Of a DNA stretch of 64,000 nucleotides, positions 25,177 to 33,732 are shown piece after piece. A program made the position numbers and the translations under genes. Source of the DNA: Microbacterium sp. Yaish 1 (GTDB taxonomy: Bacteria; Actinomycetota; Actinomycetes; Actinomycetales; Microbacteriaceae). The stretch is from positions 1,795,593-1,859,592 of the forward strand of contig NZ_NPMR01000001.1 in NCBI RefSeq assembly GCF_002245215.1, given 5' to 3'. The notes under the pieces were generated by a model. The model was not told where the DNA came from. It did not search any database and worked only from the letters and a program-made list of their open reading frames with translations. The number at the start of each line of letters is the position of its first letter. The first letter of the stretch is position 1.

Positions 25177-26565
25177 GTGGCCGAGCAGTCCCGCCTCGAC
25201 AAAGTCATCGCCCTCGCCCGTCACCGCGGGTTCGTCTTCCAGGCGGGGGAGATCTACGGCGGTTCGCGCTCCGCGTGGGACTACGGTCCCCTCGGCACCG
25301 AGCTCAAGGAGAACATCCGCCGTCAGTGGTGGCAGACGTTCGTCCGCGGCCGCGGCGACATGGTGGGCCTCGATTCGTCGATCATCCTGCCCAAGCGCGT
25401 CTGGGAGGCCTCCGGCCACGTCGCGACCTTCACCGACCCCCTGGTCGAGTGCCTGCAGTGCCACAAGCGCTTCCGGGAGGACACCCTCATCGAGGACTTC
25501 GAGGCGCGCAAGGGCCGCAAGGCCGAGAACGGGCTCGGCGACGTCCCGTGCCCGAACTGCGGCACGAAGGGTCAGTACACCGAGCCCAAGTCGTTCTCGG
25601 GTCTCGTGAAGACCTACCTCGGCGTCGTCGACGACGAGACCGGCCTGTACTTCCTGCGCCCCGAGACCGCGCAGGGCATCTTCGTGAACTTCTCGAACGT
25701 GCTCACCGCGAGCCGCAAGAAGCCGCCGTTCGGAATCGGCCAGGTCGGCAAGGCGTTCCGCAACGAGATCACGCCGGGCAACTTCATCTTCCGCACGCGC
25801 GAGTTCGAGCAGATGGAGATCGAGTTCTTCACGCCGCCCGCCGAGGCGCAGCAGTGGTTCGAGCACTGGGTCGAGGCGTGCTGGAACTGGTTCATCGAGC
25901 TGGGCATCGACGCCGACAACATGCGGCGCTTCGACGTTCCCGAGGACGACCGCGCCCACTACTCCGCCGGCACGATCGACGTCGAGTACCGCTTCGGATT
26001 CCCGGGCAAGGAGTGGGGCGAGCTCATGGGCGTCGCGAACCGCACCGACTACGACCTGGGCAGCCACTCCGAGGCATCCGGTCAGTCGCTGACCTACTTC
26101 GACCAGGCATCCGGCGAGAAGTACACGCCGTACGTGATCGAGCCCTCGTTCGGCCTGACGCGCGCGATGATGGCGTTCCTCGTCGACGCCTACGACGAGG
26201 AAGAGGTGCCGAACGCGAAGGGCGGCGTCGACACCCGCACCGTGCTGCGCCTCGACCCGCGCCTGGCTCCCGTGAAGGTGGCCGTGCTGCCGCTCAGCCG
26301 CAACGAGCGCCTATCGCCGCTGGCGCGCGAGGTCGCCGACGCGCTCCGCGGCCGCGGCTGGAACATCGACTTCGACGACGCCGGCGCGATCGGGCGCCGC
26401 TATCGCCGTCAGGACGAGGTCGGCACGCCGTTCTGCGTCACCGTCGACTTCGACTCGCTCGACGACCGCGCCGTCACGGTCCGCGACCGCGACTCGATGG
26501 CACAGGAGCGCATCGCGCTCGATGCGCTCGAGGGCTATCTCGCCGAGCGCCTGCGCGGCGCCTGA
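25177..26565 (+). CDS. glyS: Glycyl-tRNA synthetase, dimeric class II type
   Basis: Charges tRNA-Gly with glycine. At 462 residues it is the single-chain, eukaryote-like alpha2 enzyme found in actinobacteria, not the alpha2beta2 form. Class II motifs are present: motif 1 around [19 protein letters not shown], motif 2 [25 protein letters not shown] and motif 3 [11 protein letters not shown], then a C-terminal anticodon-binding domain ([10 protein letters not shown]...). Two cysteine pairs (CLQCHK and CPNCGTK) probably bind zinc. GTG at 25177 has GAGGAG six bases upstream and gives the usual start AEQSRLDKV. An in-frame ATG at 25114 lies five bases behind the -10 box and could yield a 21-residue-longer leaderless form. 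Confidence 0.95.
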   Translation: MAEQSRLDKVIALARHRGFVFQAGEIYGGSRSAWDYGPLGTELKENIRRQWWQTFVRGRGDMVGLDSSIILPKRVWEASGHVATFTDPLVECLQCHKRFREDTLIEDFEARKGRKAENGLGDVPCPNCGTKGQYTEPKSFSGLVKTYLGVVDDETGLYFLRPETAQGIFVNFSNVLTASRKKPPFGIGQVGKAFRNEITPGNFIFRTREFEQMEIEFFTPPAEAQQWFEHWVEACWNWFIELGIDADNMRRFDVPEDDRAHYSAGTIDVEYRFGFPGKEWGELMGVANRTDYDLGSHSEASGQSLTYFDQASGEKYTPYVIEPSFGLTRAMMAFLVDAYDEEEVPNAKGGVDTRTVLRLDPRLAPVKVAVLPLSRNERLSPLAREVADALRGRGWNIDFDDAGAIGRRYRRQDEVGTPFCVTVDFDSLDDRAVTVRDRDSMAQERIALDALEGYLAERLRGA

Positions 26566-26570
26566 CGCAC

Positions 26571-26643
26571 CGTCGGGCGGAGAACGACGCGAACCTCGGA
26601 GCCATCCTGCGATGGACTCCGAGGTTCGCGCGTTTCTCCGACG
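26571..26643. terminator. Two-tier hairpin between convergent glyS and xylanase genes
   Basis: CGCGAACCTCGGAG (26588-26601) pairs perfectly with CTCCGAGGTTCGCG (26617-26630). An outer pairing of the 26571-26584 arm with TTCTCCGACG (26634-26643) adds a second tier with a 3-base bulge. It lies 5 bases past glyS and 26 bases before the xylanase stop, so it probably ends both transcripts. Confidence 0.65.
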
Positions 26644-26669
26644 TTCGCGCCTGAGGGCGGGCTCGCGGG

Positions 26670-29600
26670 TCAGCGGGTGCGGCGGCGCCGCAGCGCCAGG
26701 AACAGTCCGCCCGCGGTGAGCAGCACCGCCGCGGCGAGCGCCGCGCCCCACGGCAGTTCGCCGCCCGTCGCGCTGAGGCTGCCGCCCCCGCCGGACGTGC
26801 CGCCGCCCGCGCCGCTGCCGCCCGTGGCGCCGCTCACGACCGTCACGGCAACGCGGATGTCGTCGAACCCGGGCGATGTGATGACGAGGGTGTGCTCTCC
26901 GACCTCGAGGTCGCGGGGGATGGCGACGGCGAAGCGCACCCCGCCCGACGCATCGGCCGCGGGGATGCCGCTGACGACGATCGGATCGCTGTAGAGCGTG
27001 GCGCCGATCTGCTGCTGCGGCTCGAGGCCCGAGACCCGTACGGGCAGCGATCCGCCCTGCGCCACGCGGCCGTCGCCGATGTCGACCGTCGCCCACGCGT
27101 CGGGTTCGCCGGGCTCGCCGGGCTCGCCCGGTTCTCCGGGCAGGGTCACCGACTCGACGAGGTGCACGACGCCCCACCGCGAGGTGGTCTGGTAGCCGGT
27201 GCCGGTCGGCTCGGCCCACGTGTGCACGGCGAAGCGCGAGCCGCCGCGGGCGTCGTTGACCTGCGCGTCGAAGCCCTGGAAGGTGCCCGCGCCACCGAGC
27301 GGAACGTCGCTCTGTCCGCCCGACTGACCGACGAGGTCGATGGCCGCCTCGACGATGTACCCGTTCGCGGTGCGCGCGGTCGCGCTCTCGAGCAGCCGGG
27401 ACCGCTGGAGCGCCTCGTTGCCCGTGCCGAAGGTGACGTCGCCGTCGACGGTGATGCGGATCTGCGTGTCGTTGGGGCCGTACGCCCCGCTCTTGGTGTT
27501 GCCGAGATCGAGGAAGATCTCGACGCCGTCGCGGTTCCAGGGGTCGCTGTTCGACGTGTCGATCTCGGGGTCGACGACCTCGAACAGCGTGTACAGCACG
27601 TTGTCGCGCCAGAGCGTGCGGACCGTCGCCTTCGCCCCGGCGGCGTCGCCCTCGACGCGCTTGGCGGTCTCGATCCGCGGGGCGGCGGCCCACGCGTCGT
27701 CCACGACCGCGTCGACCGTGATCCCGTCAGCGCGGGGGATCTCGAGGTACGACAGCTCCTCGTAGAAGGTCAGCTGACCCGTCGCCCCGGCCGAGTTCCA
27801 TGATCCCGCGAGCCCGTCGGCACCGAAGACGCGGACGTCGAACGCGGCTGTCGCGCCCACGGCGGGGGCTTCGTGCGGCAGCCGGACGACGGAGTAGAAC
27901 GCGCCCTCGGCCTCGACGGTCCGTCCTGCGAGGTCGCCGCCGGCGCCGAAGACGGCCTGCCCGTCGCCGTAGGTGAACTCGATCCGCTCGGGGCGCACGT
28001 TCGAGCGGACCAGCACCGTGAGATGGTCGTCGCTCCAGCGCGTCTGGAAGCCGCCCGCGTCGCCGGTGAGCGGATGCTCTGGCAGGTTGCGCCACGCGGG
28101 GGAGTCGACGATCGCCCCGTCGAGGTCGACGTCGCCGCGGAACACATCCGCGGTCGTCACGAGCGGCGGCAGCCCGTCGTCCTGGCCGATCGCGCCGAAG
28201 AACGCCGACTTCGCGCTCAGGTCGCCCGCGAACAGCAGCGGTGCCTGCTCCGAGCGCCACGAGCGGGCATCGGTGAGCCCCCAGACGGTGACCGAGTACA
28301 GGCCCTCGGATGCCGGCGCTCCGGCGTGGTAGTCGCGGAACACGTCGAACGCGTCGCGGTAGTAGTACCCCTGGCGCGCGAGGTTCGCGGCGGTGGCGGG
28401 ATTGACCGTGACATCGAGCTCGGTGACGGCCTGCATGAGGCCGAGACCGGCGAACCGGTCGAGCGTGCTCTCGAGAGCGCTGACGGGGGTGTTGATCGAG
28501 ACGTGGAACTGGTGGCCCACCCCGTCGAGCGGCGTCCCGGCATCCAGCATCCGGCGGATGAGGGCCTCGTACTGCGTGCCCTTGGCGTCCTGCTCGGTGT
28601 TGTAGTCGTTGATGAACAGCTTCACCGGCCGGTCCGAGCCCGGGGCGGCGTAGTCGACGTTGAACGCCTGGTCGGCGAGCCGGAAGGCGAGGTGGATGAA
28701 CTCCTCGCCGAGGACGTCGTGCCACCGGCTGGTCCGCAGGCCGTCGGGCGTCACCTGGTCGGAGATGACCTCGTTGACGACGTCCCACGCGACAAGGGGG
28801 TTCGTCTCGGATCCGAAGAGGCCGTAGTCGTCGGCGATCGAACGGGCGACATCGTCGATGTGGGTCGCGAGCCGGTCGCGCAGCAGCTGCTTGTCGGCCT
28901 CCGAGTCGGTGAGCTCGCGCCCCGACGCATCCTGGAAGAACCAGTCCGGGGTCTGGGCGTGCCACAGCAGCACGTGCCCGTAGAGGCGCAGGTCGCTCGC
29001 GGCGGCGTAGTCCAGCAGCGCGGTGGCCTGCGGGTGGCGCTGGAACTGCTGCTGGTCGTCGTACCAGGCCTCGACCTTCATGTGGTTCTCGGGCGTGATC
29101 TGGTCGAAGTGGTGCCGGAGCAGGTCGGATGCCGCACCGCCGGTCTCGCGCTGATCGATCGCGACGCCGACGGGGAAGTCGGTCGTGTTCTTCAGCGGCG
29201 TGAGATCGAGGTCGCCCTCGCCGGCCTCGGGCACCGTGACCCGGACCTGATCGACGAGGAACGGCGAGGTGTTGCCGGAGTTGTAGCGGGCCTCGATGTA
29301 GAGCTCGGCTGCGGCGTCGTATCCGGGGATGGTGATGTTGCCGGCGACGGTCGTCCATCCGGCCGCCGAGACGCTCTCGGCCTGCAGGAGGTTGGTGTAG
29401 GTGACCGTACCGCCGTCGTCGGTGCGCATCGAGACGGTGAGGCCCTGGCCGGGGTCTGTGCCGGGGGCGAAGCGCATCGCCGCCGAGAACGCGTGGGTCT
29501 GTCCCGCGAGCAGCGTGTCGGCGACATCCAGGAGGATGCCGTCGCCTTCGTGCGTCCGGTCGGTGACGAGAGCCGCGTGCGACGACTCGTCGGCTCCGCC

Positions 29601-30269
29601 CGGCACGGCCTGGACGGTCGGTCCGGCGCCGCTCGACCCGACCCGCGGCTGCCAGGCGCCGAGGGAACCGTCGTCGAACGTGCTCTCGATCAGGACGGTG
29701 CCGGGGGCTTGGGGACCGGTTCCGGGTTCCGTGCCCGGACCGCCGTCCGTCGCCGTGACGGTGACGTCGTCGATGAGGTAGGTGTACGCGGCAGCGCCGG
29801 TGATGTCAGCCGTGCCGAGGTAGAGCCGGACGCTCTCCGTCGTCGCCGGCGACGTCCACGTCCCGGTGACGGTCGTCCAGTCGTCGGCGGAGATAGTCGT
29901 GTTGCCGATCCAGGTGTATCCCGGGACCCCGACCCAGCGCGCCTGGGTGTCGGGCGTGCCCGGGGCGAGCCGGACGCGGGCGCTGACCGTGTAGGTCGTC
30001 TCGGGCTCGAGGACCCCCGGCGCGGTCTGGACGCCGACGTAGTCCGCGTCGCGATCCTGCACGACGAGGGCTCCGTCGGCGTAGCCGAGGGTCGAGTCGC
30101 CACCGCCGCTCTGCGTCAGCCCGTCACCGAGCGATGGAGTCGAGAAGTCGTTGGCGATGACGGGGGCGGCGGCGGTGGGGGCTGCGGCGGCTCCCGTCGC
30201 GGCGAGCAGCGGTGCGGCGAGGGCCGCGGTCGCCGCGACTGCCAGTATTCGGGGTCGACGAATTCGCAT
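26670..30269 (-). CDS. Cell-surface multidomain endo-1,4-beta-xylanase (GH10)
   Basis: A 1199-residue secreted glycoside hydrolase. A signal peptide (MRIRRPRILAVAATAALAAPLLAATGAAAA) is followed by two CBM22-like modules (about residues 36-175 and 190-345). The GH10 barrel (about 353-690) has the acid/base Glu500 in WDVVNEV and nucleophile Glu617 in TELDVTV. A linker module leads to a CBM9-like domain (about 839-1037, YLEIPRADGITVDAVVDDAW...), a GEPGEPGEPGEP repeat, an Ig-like domain and a glycine-rich stalk. The end LSATGGELPW, a hydrophobic helix and RRRRTR form a sortase-type anchor, with LSATG in place of LPxTG. It should cut xylan at the cell surface. ATG at 30269 follows AAAGGAG. Confidence 0.93.
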   Translation of the reverse strand: MRIRRPRILAVAATAALAAPLLAATGAAAAPTAAAPVIANDFSTPSLGDGLTQSGGGDSTLGYADGALVVQDRDADYVGVQTAPGVLEPETTYTVSARVRLAPGTPDTQARWVGVPGYTWIGNTTISADDWTTVTGTWTSPATTESVRLYLGTADITGAAAYTYLIDDVTVTATDGGPGTEPGTGPQAPGTVLIESTFDDGSLGAWQPRVGSSGAGPTVQAVPGGADESSHAALVTDRTHEGDGILLDVADTLLAGQTHAFSAAMRFAPGTDPGQGLTVSMRTDDGGTVTYTNLLQAESVSAAGWTTVAGNITIPGYDAAAELYIEARYNSGNTSPFLVDQVRVTVPEAGEGDLDLTPLKNTTDFPVGVAIDQRETGGAASDLLRHHFDQITPENHMKVEAWYDDQQQFQRHPQATALLDYAAASDLRLYGHVLLWHAQTPDWFFQDASGRELTDSEADKQLLRDRLATHIDDVARSIADDYGLFGSETNPLVAWDVVNEVISDQVTPDGLRTSRWHDVLGEEFIHLAFRLADQAFNVDYAAPGSDRPVKLFINDYNTEQDAKGTQYEALIRRMLDAGTPLDGVGHQFHVSINTPVSALESTLDRFAGLGLMQAVTELDVTVNPATAANLARQGYYYRDAFDVFRDYHAGAPASEGLYSVTVWGLTDARSWRSEQAPLLFAGDLSAKSAFFGAIGQDDGLPPLVTTADVFRGDVDLDGAIVDSPAWRNLPEHPLTGDAGGFQTRWSDDHLTVLVRSNVRPERIEFTYGDGQAVFGAGGDLAGRTVEAEGAFYSVVRLPHEAPAVGATAAFDVRVFGADGLAGSWNSAGATGQLTFYEELSYLEIPRADGITVDAVVDDAWAAAPRIETAKRVEGDAAGAKATVRTLWRDNVLYTLFEVVDPEIDTSNSDPWNRDGVEIFLDLGNTKSGAYGPNDTQIRITVDGDVTFGTGNEALQRSRLLESATARTANGYIVEAAIDLVGQSGGQSDVPLGGAGTFQGFDAQVNDARGGSRFAVHTWAEPTGTGYQTTSRWGVVHLVESVTLPGEPGEPGEPGEPDAWATVDIGDGRVAQGGSLPVRVSGLEPQQQIGATLYSDPIVVSGIPAADASGGVRFAVAIPRDLEVGEHTLVITSPGFDDIRVAVTVVSGATGGSGAGGGTSGGGGSLSATGGELPWGAALAAAVLLTAGGLFLALRRRRTR

Positions 30270-30274
30270 GGTTC

Positions 30275-30282
30275 GAGCGCTC
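30275..30282. promoter_or_regulatory. GAGCGCTC palindrome at the xylanase ribosome site
   Basis: An 8-bp palindrome identical to the core of CebR/CelR cellobiose-repressor operators (established: TGGGAGCGCTCCCA), but the outer bases here do not match. It overlaps the ribosome site, so a bound LacI-type repressor could block expression. Confidence 0.35.
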
Positions 30283-30346
30283 CTTTGCGCAGACCGGGGG
30301 AACGGATTGTCGACTACTCAAACATATCCGCCGTGTTCCGCCAGCC

Positions 30347-30356
30347 TTTTCGAAAA
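30347..30356. promoter_or_regulatory. TTTTCGAAAA palindrome upstream of the xylanase gene
   Basis: Perfect 10-bp palindrome in the 97-base xylanase promoter region, 78 bases from the ATG. It is AT-rich in GC-rich DNA, so a candidate operator; the cognate regulator is not in the window. Confidence 0.4.
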
Positions 30357-30366
30357 CCCCCGGTGA

Positions 30367-30945
30367 TCAGGAGCTCGCAGCCTCCTTCGCAGCGGCTTTC
30401 GCCGCGCGCTTGTACTCGCGCACCTTCGTCAGCGACTCGGGCGAGACGATGTCGGCCACCGAGCGGAACGAGCCCTCGTCACCGTAGGAGCCCGCCGCCT
30501 CGCGCCAACCGGCGCCCGTGAAGCCGTACTGCTTGCCCAGCAGCGCCAGGAAGATCTTCGCCTTCTGCTCACCGAACCCCGGCAGCGCCTTGAGCCGCTT
30601 CAGAACGGTGGGGCCGTCCGGGTCGCCGGAGGTCCAGATCGCCGACGCGTCGCCGCCCCAGTCGTCCACGATCGTCTGGCACAGCGTCTGCACGCGGCCG
30701 GCCATCGACCCGGGGAACCGGTGCACGGCGGGCGTCTGGCGGAAGACCTCGACGAACTCCTCGGGGTCGTAGCCCGCGATCGTCGCCGCGTCGACCGAGC
30801 CCGCGCGCTCGCGGATCTTCAGCGGCCCCGTGAACGCCGTCTCCATGGCGATCTGCTGGTCGAGCAGCATCCCGATCAGCAGCGCGAGCGGGTTCTCGGT
30901 CAGCAGCTGATCGGCGGCGGCGTCGTCGGTGATGTGCAGGCTCAT
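30367..30945 (-). CDS. HhH-GPD-type base-excision repair protein
   Basis: A 192-residue helix-hairpin-helix DNA glycosylase-like protein. The N-terminus (LLTENPLALLIGMLLDQQIAMETAFTGPLKIRERAG) matches the actinobacterial HhH-GPD family, and LKRLKALPGFGEQKAKIFLALLGKQYGF is the hairpin-helix that binds DNA. The usual glycosylase lysine/aspartate is not obvious, so the activity is uncertain. The C-terminal tail is Lys/Ala-rich. ATG at 30945 is chosen from MSLHIT; the in-frame ATG at 30954 is a close alternative. Confidence 0.85.
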   Translation of the reverse strand: MSLHITDDAAADQLLTENPLALLIGMLLDQQIAMETAFTGPLKIRERAGSVDAATIAGYDPEEFVEVFRQTPAVHRFPGSMAGRVQTLCQTIVDDWGGDASAIWTSGDPDGPTVLKRLKALPGFGEQKAKIFLALLGKQYGFTGAGWREAAGSYGDEGSFRSVADIVSPESLTKVREYKRAAKAAAKEAASS

Positions 30946-30973
30946 GCTCTCCATGTTCTCATCGGCGAGACGG

Positions 30974-30979
30974 CAGGAT
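30974..30979 (+). promoter_or_regulatory. Predicted -10 box of the hemY-like gene
   Basis: CAGGAT, six bases before the ATG at 30986. Confidence 0.35.
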
Positions 30980-30985
30980 GGGGGG

Positions 30986-32380
30986 ATGACGGATCTCGTG
31001 ACCCACGCCCACGACACCCGCGTCGTCGTGGTCGGCGGGGGAATGGCGGGCATCGTCGCGGCTCTCGAGTGCGCGCGGCTCGGCCTGCGGGTCACCATGA
31101 TCGAGGCCGGCCCGCACCTCGGCGGCTCGCTCGATCGCGCGACGCTGGGCGACCTGACGGTGGATGCCGCGGCCGACGGCCTCCCGGCGTCGGCGAAGAC
31201 CCTCGCGACGCTGATCGACGAGGTCGGGCTGGCCGGTGACCTCGAGACCGCCCGCGACGACGAGCTCTGGCTCGGCGCCGGTCCGGCCGGGCCCGCGCCG
31301 GCACCCGCCGAGACCGTGCTCGGCATCCCCGCCAATCCGTGGGCCGAGGACGTGCGGCGGCACATCGAGACGCGCGGTGCCTGGAGGGCCTATCTCGACC
31401 GTGTGCGCCCGCCCCTGACCGTCGGGCGGCGCCGCAGCCTCGGCGAGCTCGTGTCGTCGCGCATGGGCGAGCGTGTGCGCGACCGCCTCGTGGCGCCGTA
31501 CGTGCTCGCCGTCCACGGCGTCGCGCCCGAGTACATCGACGTCGACGCCGCCGCCCCGTCGCTCAACCCCGCGCTCACGCGGACCGGCTCGCTCAGCGGC
31601 GCGGTCGCGCAGACCCTGCGCCCCGGTTCACCCCGGCGCCGGGCTCCGCGCGGCGGGCTGTTCCGCCTGATCGATGCGCTCGACGCACGCCTGCGGGACT
31701 ACGCCGTCGACATCCGCACCGGAACGGCCGTGACGGAGATCCGTCGGGAGCGCGACACGTGGCTCGTGCGTGCCGAAGGCGTCGAAGAGCCGGTACCCGC
31801 CGATCTCCTCGTCGTCGCGGCAGACGAAGACACCGCCCGCCGATTGCTGTCCCCGCACGTCGAGCTTCCCGCGAGCGCCGAGCCGCGCCCGCAGCCGCTG
31901 GACGTCGTGCTTCTGCGCATCGCGGGAGTCGCCCTGCCCGATCGCGGGTCGCTCATCGTCGGCCCGGGGGCCGCGCCGGTCGCCGTGCGTCCGATCTCGC
32001 GGACGTGGCCCTGGATCGGCGAAGCGCTGGCCGAGGGCGAGCACATCCTCCGGGTGACGGTTCCGTACACCGGCGCGCCCGACGCGGATGTCGTCGAGAC
32101 CGCCCGCGCCGCGGCATCCGAGCTGTGCGGAGCGGCGATCCCGGCGGACGCCGTCCGAGTCTCGGCGCGCCTCACCTACTCGCGCGCGGCACCGGCGTCG
32201 CTGCTCGGTCACGACGAGGCGGTCCACAGCATCCGTGCCCGCGCACGCTCGGTGCCGGGGCTCGCGCTCGTGGGCGGGTGGCTGGCGGGCAACAGCCTGG
32301 AGCGGGTCGCCGCCGACGCGATCGCCGAGGCCGACGCGGCGCGCCACGCGGTGCTGTGGCGCGGGGTCGATCCGGCATGA
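30986..32380 (+). CDS. Protoporphyrinogen/coproporphyrinogen oxidase, HemY type
   Basis: An FAD-dependent oxidase of heme synthesis that aromatises the porphyrinogen ring; in actinobacteria it usually acts on coproporphyrinogen III in the coproporphyrin-dependent route. The 464 residues start with VVVVGGGMAGIVAALECARLGLRVTMIEAGPHLGGSL (FAD dinucleotide fold). They continue with the family stretch LGIPANPWAEDVRRHIETRGAWRAYLDR, SLGELVSSRMGERVRDRLVAPYVLAVHG, and a C-terminal FAD contact LALVGGWLAGNSLERV. A more general FAD amine-oxidase relative cannot be excluded. hemD lies 1.4 kb downstream. Confidence 0.85.
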   Translation: MTDLVTHAHDTRVVVVGGGMAGIVAALECARLGLRVTMIEAGPHLGGSLDRATLGDLTVDAAADGLPASAKTLATLIDEVGLAGDLETARDDELWLGAGPAGPAPAPAETVLGIPANPWAEDVRRHIETRGAWRAYLDRVRPPLTVGRRRSLGELVSSRMGERVRDRLVAPYVLAVHGVAPEYIDVDAAAPSLNPALTRTGSLSGAVAQTLRPGSPRRRAPRGGLFRLIDALDARLRDYAVDIRTGTAVTEIRRERDTWLVRAEGVEEPVPADLLVVAADEDTARRLLSPHVELPASAEPRPQPLDVVLLRIAGVALPDRGSLIVGPGAAPVAVRPISRTWPWIGEALAEGEHILRVTVPYTGAPDADVVETARAAASELCGAAIPADAVRVSARLTYSRAAPASLLGHDEAVHSIRARARSVPGLALVGGWLAGNSLERVAADAIAEADAARHAVLWRGVDPA

Positions 32381-32474
32381 TAGTCGGCCCCGCTCGGTTA
32401 CGGGAGTGGATACCTGAGGCGGCATACGGCGATAGCCTGGGACCACGCAGCAACGTCGAACGTGAGGAGACCCC

Positions 32475-32834
32475 ATGAGGGGCAAGATTGGCATCGCCGT
32501 CGGACTCGCCGCGGGCTACGTGCTCGGGGCACGCGCCGGGCGTCAGCGCTACGAGCAGATCAAAGACAAGGCCCAGCAGGTCTGGGAGCTCGATCCCGTG
32601 CAGAAGCAGGTGGGTAAGGTCACCGAGCTCGGCAAGTCCGCCGCCCTCGCCGTCCCCAGCGTCGTCTGGGACAGCGCGAAGAAGGTCGTCAAGGCCGCGA
32701 GCAAGAGCGGCACTCCCGGTGAGAAGCTCGACGCGGCCGTCTCCGAGGGCGAGAAGGCCGCCGGTGACGTGCGCAAGGCCGCCGAGCGCGACGCGCGCAA
32801 GGTCGCCGACGCGAGCGCCGTGGCGGACAGCTGA
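32475..32834 (+). CDS. YtxH-like small envelope/stress protein
   Basis: A 119-residue protein with a short hydrophobic N-terminal stretch, GIAVGLAAGYVLGARAGRQRYEQIKDKAQQVW, resembling YtxH/gas-vesicle-like small proteins. A Lys/Ala/Glu-rich helical tail follows. Function is unknown. ATG at 32475 has GAGGAGAC upstream, and a TAGCCT hexamer at 32433-32438 could serve as promoter. It is the first of three closely spaced genes with a holin-superfamily-like protein and a DUF3618 protein. Confidence 0.75.
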   Translation: MRGKIGIAVGLAAGYVLGARAGRQRYEQIKDKAQQVWELDPVQKQVGKVTELGKSAALAVPSVVWDSAKKVVKAASKSGTPGEKLDAAVSEGEKAAGDVRKAAERDARKVADASAVADS

Positions 32835-32835
32835 G

Positions 32836-33246
32836 ATGAGCACGCCCCGCGGATTCCGCGACCGCGCCGACGACAGCCTGTTCACCCTGATCGGCGAGAT
32901 CCCCGAGCTGGTCCGCAACCTCGTCGTCGCCGAGATCGACTCGGCGAAGGCCTGGGCGAAGAAGACGGGCAAGGATGCCGGCCTCGGCGGCGTCTGGTTC
33001 ATCGTCGCGCTGTTCTTCCTCTTCTGGACGATCCCCGCGATCGGCGCCTTCGCGATCATCGGACTGTCGTCGTGGCTGCCCGCCTGGGCGGCGTCGCTCA
33101 TCGTCATCGGGATCCTCCTCGTGGTCGCCGCCGTGTTCGCGGTGCTGGGGCTCCTGCGCTTCAAGCGCTTGAGCTCGCGCCAGAACCCCGCCCAGGCGAT
33201 CTCCACCGACGCCAAGATCGTGAAGGAAGTGGCCGATGAGTTCTGA
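32836..33246 (+). CDS. Phage-holin-superfamily-like (DUF1469) membrane protein
   Basis: A 136-residue protein with an amphipathic helix (FTLIGEIPELVRNLVVAEIDSAKAWAKKTGKDAG), two strong membrane helices near residues 50-72 and 78-100, and a basic tail. This arrangement is typical of the actinobacterial holin-superfamily III/DUF1469 proteins, which are chromosomal envelope proteins and not phage lysis genes. ATG at 32836 lies one base after the previous stop (TGAGATG). The 3' end overlaps the next gene by 11 bases. Confidence 0.82.
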   Translation: MSTPRGFRDRADDSLFTLIGEIPELVRNLVVAEIDSAKAWAKKTGKDAGLGGVWFIVALFFLFWTIPAIGAFAIIGLSSWLPAWAASLIVIGILLVVAAVFAVLGLLRFKRLSSRQNPAQAISTDAKIVKEVADEF

Positions 33247-33502
33247 GCTCCCCGACACCGCCGTACCGCTGGGTATCACCGATCCGGTCGAGAAGGCGCG
33301 CGCCGAGCTGAAGGCCGCGCTCGCCGCGATCGAGCACAGGGCGAACCTCCCCAAGCGCGCCGTCATCGCGACCGACCGCGCCAGCCGTGAGGCGCGCGCA
33401 TACGCGCAGCGCAACCCGGCCGGCGCCACCGCGGCCGCGGTGGGCGTCGCCGTCGCGGTGGGGGCCGTGGTCTGGGGCATCGCCCGACTGATCGCGCGCT
33501 GA
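33236..33502 (+). CDS. DUF3618-like protein
   Basis: An 88-residue protein with the DUF3618-like pattern: an acidic N-terminus, a helical Arg/Ala-rich middle (EKARAELKAALAAIEHRANLPKRAVIATDRASREARAYAQRNP) and one C-terminal membrane helix (AGATAAAVGVAVAVGAVVWGIARLI). Function is unknown. It overlaps the preceding gene by 11 bases, marking a three-gene operon. A strong hairpin follows. Confidence 0.8.
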   Translation: MSSELPDTAVPLGITDPVEKARAELKAALAAIEHRANLPKRAVIATDRASREARAYAQRNPAGATAAAVGVAVAVGAVVWGIARLIAR

Positions 33503-33523
33503 CCCCGTCGGGTCCGCCCATCG

Positions 33524-33576
33524 GGCGGGAGGCTATCCGTTCTCGGCCAACCGAGTCCGGATCGATACCTCCCGCC
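33524..33576. terminator. Hairpin behind the three-gene envelope operon
   Basis: GGCGGGAGG (33524-33532) pairs with CCTCCCGCC (33568-33576), with additional TATC/GATA pairing inside. The 230-base gap from 33503 to 33732 otherwise shows only possible promoter sequence for hemD. Confidence 0.6.
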
Positions 33577-33732
33577 GCCGCCTCGCGTCCGCAGCGGAGT
33601 ATGCTCGGACAACGAGGCAGCGGCGATGGAGCGGATGCTGCCGATGTTGCGCATTCGGGCTTGCACCGCCCGGAGAAGGAACGTGCGTCGGCCGCTCTTC
33701 CGGGGGCGGTCGCGCCTCACGAGAGCCACCAT

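Noticed and set aside
32836..33246. Prophage suggested by the holin-like name
   Set aside because: No lysin, capsid, integrase or attachment site is near. This family is chromosomal in actinobacteria.
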